Below are positions 58,351-64,000 of a stretch of 64,000 nucleotides of DNA, in pieces. Positions within the stretch are counted from its first letter, which is position 1; every line of letters begins with the position of its first letter. A model generated the notes under the pieces. It was not told the origin of the DNA, searched no databases, and saw only the letters and a list, made by a program, of their open reading frames with translations. The position numbers were made by a program, and so were the translations under genes. Source of the DNA: Bryoerythrophyllum caledonicum (Eukaryota > Streptophyta > Bryopsida > Pottiales > Pottiaceae); NCBI GenBank assembly GCA_963971425.1, contig OZ020526.1, positions 2,446,180 through 2,510,179 of the forward strand, read 5' to 3'.

Positions 58351-60160
58351 CCTAACCGATTGTGGCGGGTATCTAAGCGGGTATCTTGGGGGTTCTTTGA
58401 TTGTTGGACCTCTAGTAAAGGAGTGGTTTGTAATTGCCCATTCCCACTAAGGTTGGATGACCTATAACCACCAACTTAAGCTTGCTAACCTATTTATAGC
58501 GTTTGTATACGTGGTAAGACATTTTTTGGGAATTCAAAATAGGATTTCATGAATATTGCAATTGTCGTGACCATTTATTTCTTCATATTGAAATTGCTAC
58601 AAATTTTCAAAGTGAATAGTAAGCCGTGACCCATTCTCGACATACAAAACTCTCTATTTCCACAGTAAGTTGTACTAATGACCACTTCTGCAAGAGACTA
58701 AAAACCGAGAGCTTTGAACCAATCATAAACTGACACCCAATCATAACTGACTTCCTAAAATTTTGGAAATGGGGTGGGTGGGTTGGTGGTTTTGGTCCAC
58801 ATTAGATTGTTGGTTCTGGGGTTCGTGGTGGTGATAGGTCATCCAACCTTATTAACCCTTTGATGTCTACGAGGCCCTCACGGGATCAATTTTGGTGTTT
58901 TTGCTCTTGTAACTCTTTCCACAATTGGTCAATGTCTCTTGCGTACTCTAAATGGATTTGGAGCTCCTCGTTAGCTTTCCAATGGATCTCTCTAACATTC
59001 AATTTATGCAGGCATTAGCAAACTACAACAAATTTTAGAGGAACGCATAAAGTCGCAAATTCACAAACAATAAACAAGAAACGCAATATAAAGAGTTGCA
59101 AAATGCACATACATATAATTTCTAGTTTCAATCTTCAACCGTAAGTCTCCCAAATTCCAACTCCCCACTTCTTCAATCGCTGCCGCCACCGCACTTCGCA
59201 TTTCAACATAAATTCAACTAGCAAGTATAGCATCTCAAAAATGCACAACTTTCAATTTTAAAACACTCTTGCCCTTCCGAAGCTTGTAGACAACGTACCA
59301 AGGGCAAGCGCAAGACGGATCTACCTACGACAATTCAAAGTTTAAAACTTTAAGGACCCAAAGAGAGAACTCAAGAGTCAGAAGTTCAAAACTAAGAAGG
59401 CAATGGGCATGTCACACGAAGAAGTTTCAAACCGGAGTAGCACTGAGTAGGCAGGAGCATTGAGCGGGCATTGGGCAGACCGGTGAGGTCGGTCTGGCTC
59501 TTGGGATCCGAGTCTAGCCTCTCTTCCTCGGATTCTAGCTACAAACTCTAAAAGGTAGGTCGAGTGACGCCCTACATTATTGGCCACCGGCTACAGAAGC
59601 CTAAATCGGTAGCGCTCACCTGGGCGATGAATGTCCTACGCACTTCACAATTTGGCGCTCTCCCAATTTTGTGTAGATGAGCACACTTGGCAAACGACCT
59701 ACTAGAACAAGCGGGCTTTGCGGGTGCAAAATGGAGAGAACAAGGATAACAAAAACCTAGATTGTTTTTGGGTAAACTTTACTAAAACTTAGGGTGACAA
59801 GCACCACCCAATGTGGTGTTGCCACATGGATTCCAAAATTTCAAAAGTCTGGAACGTGGTTATTTGTAAAGTCACGTAAAGATACTAAAGACTTTTGATT
59901 TGTTTTCCTTATTAAGAAAACAGTCCAAATGCAATCCAATGTCAATTAATTTAAAAGCTTGACTTCCATTTTTATTTGTTAGACAAATTTCTTGATATTC
60001 TGGAGTTTTGTTTAGCCAAAGTTTCTCCTAATTAAGCATCACTTTGACAACCCACAATAATAGAATCAAAAGCCTCCTTTCCTATAGAATTCATAACTTA
60101 AATGAGAAGAGTATCAAAACTACACTTAGAATATGTTTCGATAAATAAACAGGCGGAAAC
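58351..60160. other. Non-coding interval with a copy of the TTAA-family repeat
   Basis: 58855-59000 is related to MITE (b) (TTAACCCTTTGATGTCTACGAGG then CTCCTCGTTAGCTTTC). The rest shows no gene, RNA gene or intact element. Confidence 0.4.
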
Positions 60161-62920
60161 CTACAGAATGAGTGTCCGAATTTCGCAATTCAACATTCGC
60201 TGGCGGGTGCTTGTGAGTTCCTGTAAAGAAACATCAAATATTACTCTCGTGACATGGCAATGAACTCACCCAAAGTTTCAATAAGATACCCCTCCTTTTT
60301 ATCTACTATGCTACTTATTCCTCACACTAAACAAATATTAGATGAACACAAGAGTTTTGTATTCTATCCTTCATTTAAATCAAAGGAAGAGCTTGGTTGT
60401 CTGGAAACTAAAGTCAATGCATAAAACACCACGAATAATAGCCACCTTTCTCTCCTTTGAGCTGATATTTCATTCATTGAGAAGTGTTTAGAGCTGATTT
60501 TTAAGGGTTCAGGTTATGGAAACTTTAAATGAATTTACAATAACTCTAAGAATCAAAACAACAGTGCTTGTGTTGATCGTACCTTGAAGAAAGTTGAATG
60601 GCCTATGACCACAATGACATTCTCCGGTCTTGAACGTAAAAACTGCCTAAAAACGCCTACTCTCTTGCGCAATTCCTCTGCAAAAGAAATTTTAAAACTT
60701 CTGCTGTAAGAAGAAAATGTCTGAAAAGGAGGGCCTCTAGTTCAATCAATATGATGGGAAGTGAAGACGAGACATGATGGTTGTGAGAAACTGACCCATG
60801 GGTTCTACACTGTTGAACTCCATCCGCAGCGCATCATTTGCAGACTTTGGATGCGAGTACCACCAAACCTCTGGCAAACCATCGAAAGATAGCCAAGGAT
60901 ACTCCTCTGCAAGAATCTGTAACAAAGATGACTGTAAAACAACCTAATAACAGCAATGTAGAAACACCTGCACCACTGGTAAAGTCAGCCAAAGTTTCAT
61001 TGAGATACCCCCTCTTTTTCTAAACAGTGGTTAGATCATATACAAGAGCCTATGGAAGAGCTGGGTGGTCTCTAAACTCAATCCAGGTACGATGAATACT
61101 AGCCACTTTTCTCTCCTTGAGGTGATTTTAGATTGATCAGGAACTATTTAGAGCTGATAAGAAAGGGGTATAACTTATTCTAACATCGGGTGGATTTAGA
61201 AAGGACTCTATTTCCACTATCACAGGAATGAAAAGAGACAAGGAATCACCTGAGGAGGGCGGCCAACGTCGCCACTGCACATGACGTGCTCAGCATGAAG
61301 CGCCGTCACTTCAACCCTGTGTTGGCCTGGTTCCTGAAACACATAAAGAACTATGTCAACTCACTATGCTCCCATCCAGAAACACGCTTCATTTCTTGTC
61401 TCGTGAGAAGGAATACCTGGGCAGATGGAAACGCACCAGACAGCGTCTGCAGAGCTCGAGTGAGAGGCGACACCAATATCTACACAGTTCCAGAAAGCTC
61501 TTCAAACTAGAAAAGTAGACTAATAACATGGTTGAAAACAGCTTGGAAATCATGACTTGGTACACACACGAAATCATGATTTCCAAGGAGGGTTCATGGT
61601 AAGGAAATGCAACAGGAAACATAGCCCAGCCTCACCACTTGCGGCTTCAGCAACGCCACCTTGGGTGCTATGCTTCTTGCCTGCAAACAACTAGCACAAC
61701 AGCAAATTAGAAGTAGGAAACCAACACACAATGCTCTTCCACAAGAACGGCCTTCTGTTTAGTAACCTAACTTCTTCACAAGATGCCATCACAGGGAAGG
61801 AAACTAATGTGTGTCAGGTGAAGGAATGAGCATTAGAAAGGGAATTGATCACTGGTTCTAGAATGTGAAGTGTAATATATGAACCTATATACAATCTAAA
61901 GTGTAATGTATCAACCTATATACAGTATATAATAAGAAGTATGATATATCAACCTGCTGGTGTCCAAGCGAAGTAAGGCGTAAGTCGAACCTATCAAGGG
62001 CATCCTCAAGACTGCTCAACGAGGGAGTGTGGCCATGTCGCACCAGATGCACAGTCTGTGAGAGGACAGGAAAAGAGTCAATGATAGAGCAGAAACACAA
62101 ATCACCAACAATCCGGTAACGTTGTACCTTTTTAGGACGGTAAAAGAGCGGAAATAGTTTGGAGGAGCTCCCACAAGCCTCTGTGTTCGTTTGCAAATTC
62201 TTCCTCACCTGCATAAAGTCCCAATAACAACATGAACCTTCGAAGAAAACAACAAGTGAGAGTGAAGACAGGTCAAATCTCTTTGTTCACCTCCTCTGAC
62301 CGCGGTTTCTCCTGAAAAACCTCAGCTGCTGCGGTTGCGGAATTTAGCTCCAAAACTTGAGTCGTTGCCTGCGGAGCAATTGTGAAAACAACGCATAAGG
62401 TGGAGAACCAAATACCAAGCTTTCACACAGAGTATTACTCAGCCCTTACGGCTCCCACCTTGAGTAGTTGAATCTTCGAAGAGCCATTTGGAGATCCATT
62501 TCACGTCATCTTCAAGCAAAGTGTGGTCGAGATTTCGCATAATCGGGAGAAGAAAGCTCACAGTGCACAAGTCAGGAAAAACACATACCTCAGAGGCACC
62601 ATCTTGCTCAGCACGCGCGGCATCGTCAGCCGCGACAACTTCCCCTCTTCACAATGCCGTTGAAGAAAGTATCAGCTCATCCATAACTTGACAAGATCAC
62701 ATGACGAACACATTTTTCACGCTACAAGTCGAGATGATGAAGACGCTCTTCACCTGGACGATGGATGGATTTGCTGCGTCGACGACGACCCCCCCAGATA
62801 CTCCACATCGTAGACCTCGTTCTCGCCGTGCACGAAGTGCAGTGCGAGGCGCGCCTCGCAGCACGGGCACGACACCACCTGCACCTTCTCTCGAGGCGGA
62901 TCCAACGCCGCTCGCTTCAT
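60161..62920 (-). CDS. Histidine phosphatase (phosphoglycerate mutase-like) family protein (11 exons)
   Basis: Branch-1 histidine phosphatase superfamily. Exons (-): 62920-62754, 62646-62589, 62368-62291, 62208-62128, 62055-61954, 61680-61636, 61479-61417, 61333-61250, 60916-60796, 60677-60583, 60220-60161; 954 nt, 317 aa, phases agree. Catalytic motif LVRHGHT at the start of the core, then SPLTRALQTLSGAF, the ALHAEH...SGDVGRPP region with the conserved acidic residue, and the second catalytic His in VIVVIGHSTFF. The N-terminal ~75 residues carry a CPCCEARLAL-type Cys cluster and an Ala-rich acidic linker outside the core. The substrate is unknown. The acceptor of exon 2 (62647) is weak. Confidence 0.87.
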
Positions 62921-63720
62921 TATTTGCTTCTGAAACTGCAAAACCCTAAACCCTGAAAACCAATACTCTGGAGAGGCAGAGTGGGGAGCTTGCAACTGAG
63001 AGATCTAGAGATCCGCAACTCGAGCTTCCAACTCCAAATGCACCCGCATTCTGAAAACTAAGCATCCTGAGGATGCCTCCATCGCCTCAAAATCCAGAAC
63101 GAGGACCGTGACTAGCAACAACAGAAACCAACGCGCCTGATCGCTCTTGTTGGTGCAAAACCTCTCCAGAGGGCAAGCGACTCCAGGGCATACACATTGC
63201 AGCGGCAAACGAAACCGACTGCGAGGAATCCGTGTTAGCGTACTTTCCAACCAGAGAGCAACTACTCTAGCGCCGTTGCAATCTAGAGCTTAGCAACAAG
63301 CGCCGCGACTAACATCGGCAAAGCCCACAACACTAAAACGCGCACATCGCTAACCTAGTTTTGTTGACCTGCGCCCGTCATAGAACAAGCGTGATCGATG
63401 TGCCTGAAGAACAGGTCTCTCATGCGAATCCCGTGGCAACCAACCTCATTCAGCCCCTGCACCAAAATCATACCACGATGTCGCCTCGGCTACAAAGGAA
63501 AGGTCTCTGTGAGCGGAACAAGGTGGTTACAGATTTGCAGCTCTCATCCTCATCTTCCGCAAAATTGCGAGCACCATCTCACCACTGCTTCCATGACAAG
63601 AATGAGACAACTCCGGGTGGTGTTAATCTTCCTGTGGACGGTTTCAGGTCAGAAAAAGAACACACATCCTCATGCTTCCACTTCCACTCATTCTTCTCTT
63701 GTTCCTGCGAGAAACAAGCC
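62921..63720. other. Upstream region of the histidine phosphatase gene
   Basis: Contains the presumed promoter and leader of the - strand gene. Open frames (for example + 63361-63723) show no recognisable domain. Confidence 0.35.
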
Positions 63721-64000
63721 TAGAATCTGATTCTTTCACATTTTCCACTGATTCTTCTCTCCTCTACCATCTCATTCTTCCGCTTCCACTCATTCTCGTT
63801 CCTACGAGCTACTTCTACCATCTGATTCTTCTATTTCCCACTGGGTTCTTCTCTTCTCTACCATCTGATTCTTCCGCTTCCGCTCATTCTTGTTCCGACG
63901 AGCTACTTCTACCATCTGATTCTTCCATTTCCCACTGGGTTCTTCTCTTCTCTACCATCTGGTTCTTCCACATGCACTGATTCTTGCGTAATTTCACCGA
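63720..64000. repeat. 94-bp tandem repeat, pyrimidine-rich
   Basis: The unit containing CGAGCTACTTCTACCATCTG starts at 63805 and again at 63899 (94 bp apart). Partial related units with CATTCTTCT and CCATCTGATTCTTC extend from about 63690 to the window end. The + strand open frame across it (Leu/Ser/Pro-rich) follows from the repeat. Confidence 0.75.

Overview
The window is nuclear DNA of a plant-lineage eukaryote (a streptophyte: land plant or close algal relative). The evidence is a set of intron-rich genes with plant-type products: a GH13 alpha-amylase, a plant-type anoctamin, a GT106/O-fucosyltransferase-like enzyme, a histidine phosphatase, a bacterial-type topoisomerase I remnant of the plant kind, and a Dicer-like helicase fragment. 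Introns in the housekeeping genes are mostly 80-500 bp with GT-AG borders. I cannot name the species. Roughly half of the window is transposon-derived. A 200-bp run of N (37796-37995) marks an assembly gap.

Layout. 1-4.3 kb: pyrimidine-rich low-complexity DNA, then a broken LINE-like element (ORF1-like protein, then an ORF2 start with a 2A-like motif). 5.3-10.1 kb (+): a complete 16-exon alpha-amylase with a small TIR element in one intron. 11.0-13.1 kb (-): a 5'-truncated, damaged fragment of bacterial-type topoisomerase I. 13.3-41.3 kb (-): one gene, split by transposons, that reads as a nuclease-like (PD-(D/E)XK-type) domain joined to a small protein kinase. Its exons at 13.3-14.9, 22.6-22.8 and 23.1-23.3 kb (with a probable 5' untranslated exon at 41.2 kb) keep splice phase across the insertions, apart from one frame break near 23.2 kb. 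Its introns hold a 6.1-kb hAT-like element (15087-21211), a 1.4-kb CACTA element (21225-22596) and a 17.1-kb giant hAT element (23692-40789), which itself contains a 3.9-kb CACTA element (23761-27644). Each insertion has recognisable terminal inverted repeats and a target-site duplication of the size expected for its superfamily.

The giant hAT carries a decayed BED/DUF659/dimerisation transposase on the + strand. On the - strand it carries two groups of non-transposase genes: a coiled-coil/RING-H2 protein and a protein kinase. The nested CACTA carries a spliced fragment of a Dicer-like helicase. 41.7-44.8 kb: a Tc1-type (DD34E) element and, sharing its TA border, a long-TIR foldback element. 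45.7-49.2 kb (-): a complete 12-exon anoctamin. 49.6-53.5 kb: AT-rich repeats holding several TTAA-flanked, piggyBac-like small elements, one with an internal empty-site comparison. 53.7-57.2 kb (-): an O-fucosyltransferase/GT106-type gene. 58.2 kb: a 138-bp hairpin. 60.2-62.9 kb (-): an 11-exon histidine-phosphatase gene. 63.7-64.0 kb: a 94-bp tandem repeat.

The conserved genes look like unlinked housekeeping genes. The strongest candidate for something new is the central 28 kb: a nuclease-kinase gene of a type better known from fungal, chytrid and oomycete effector-like families, riddled with nested elements, one of which is a large hAT carrying kinase and RING cargo.
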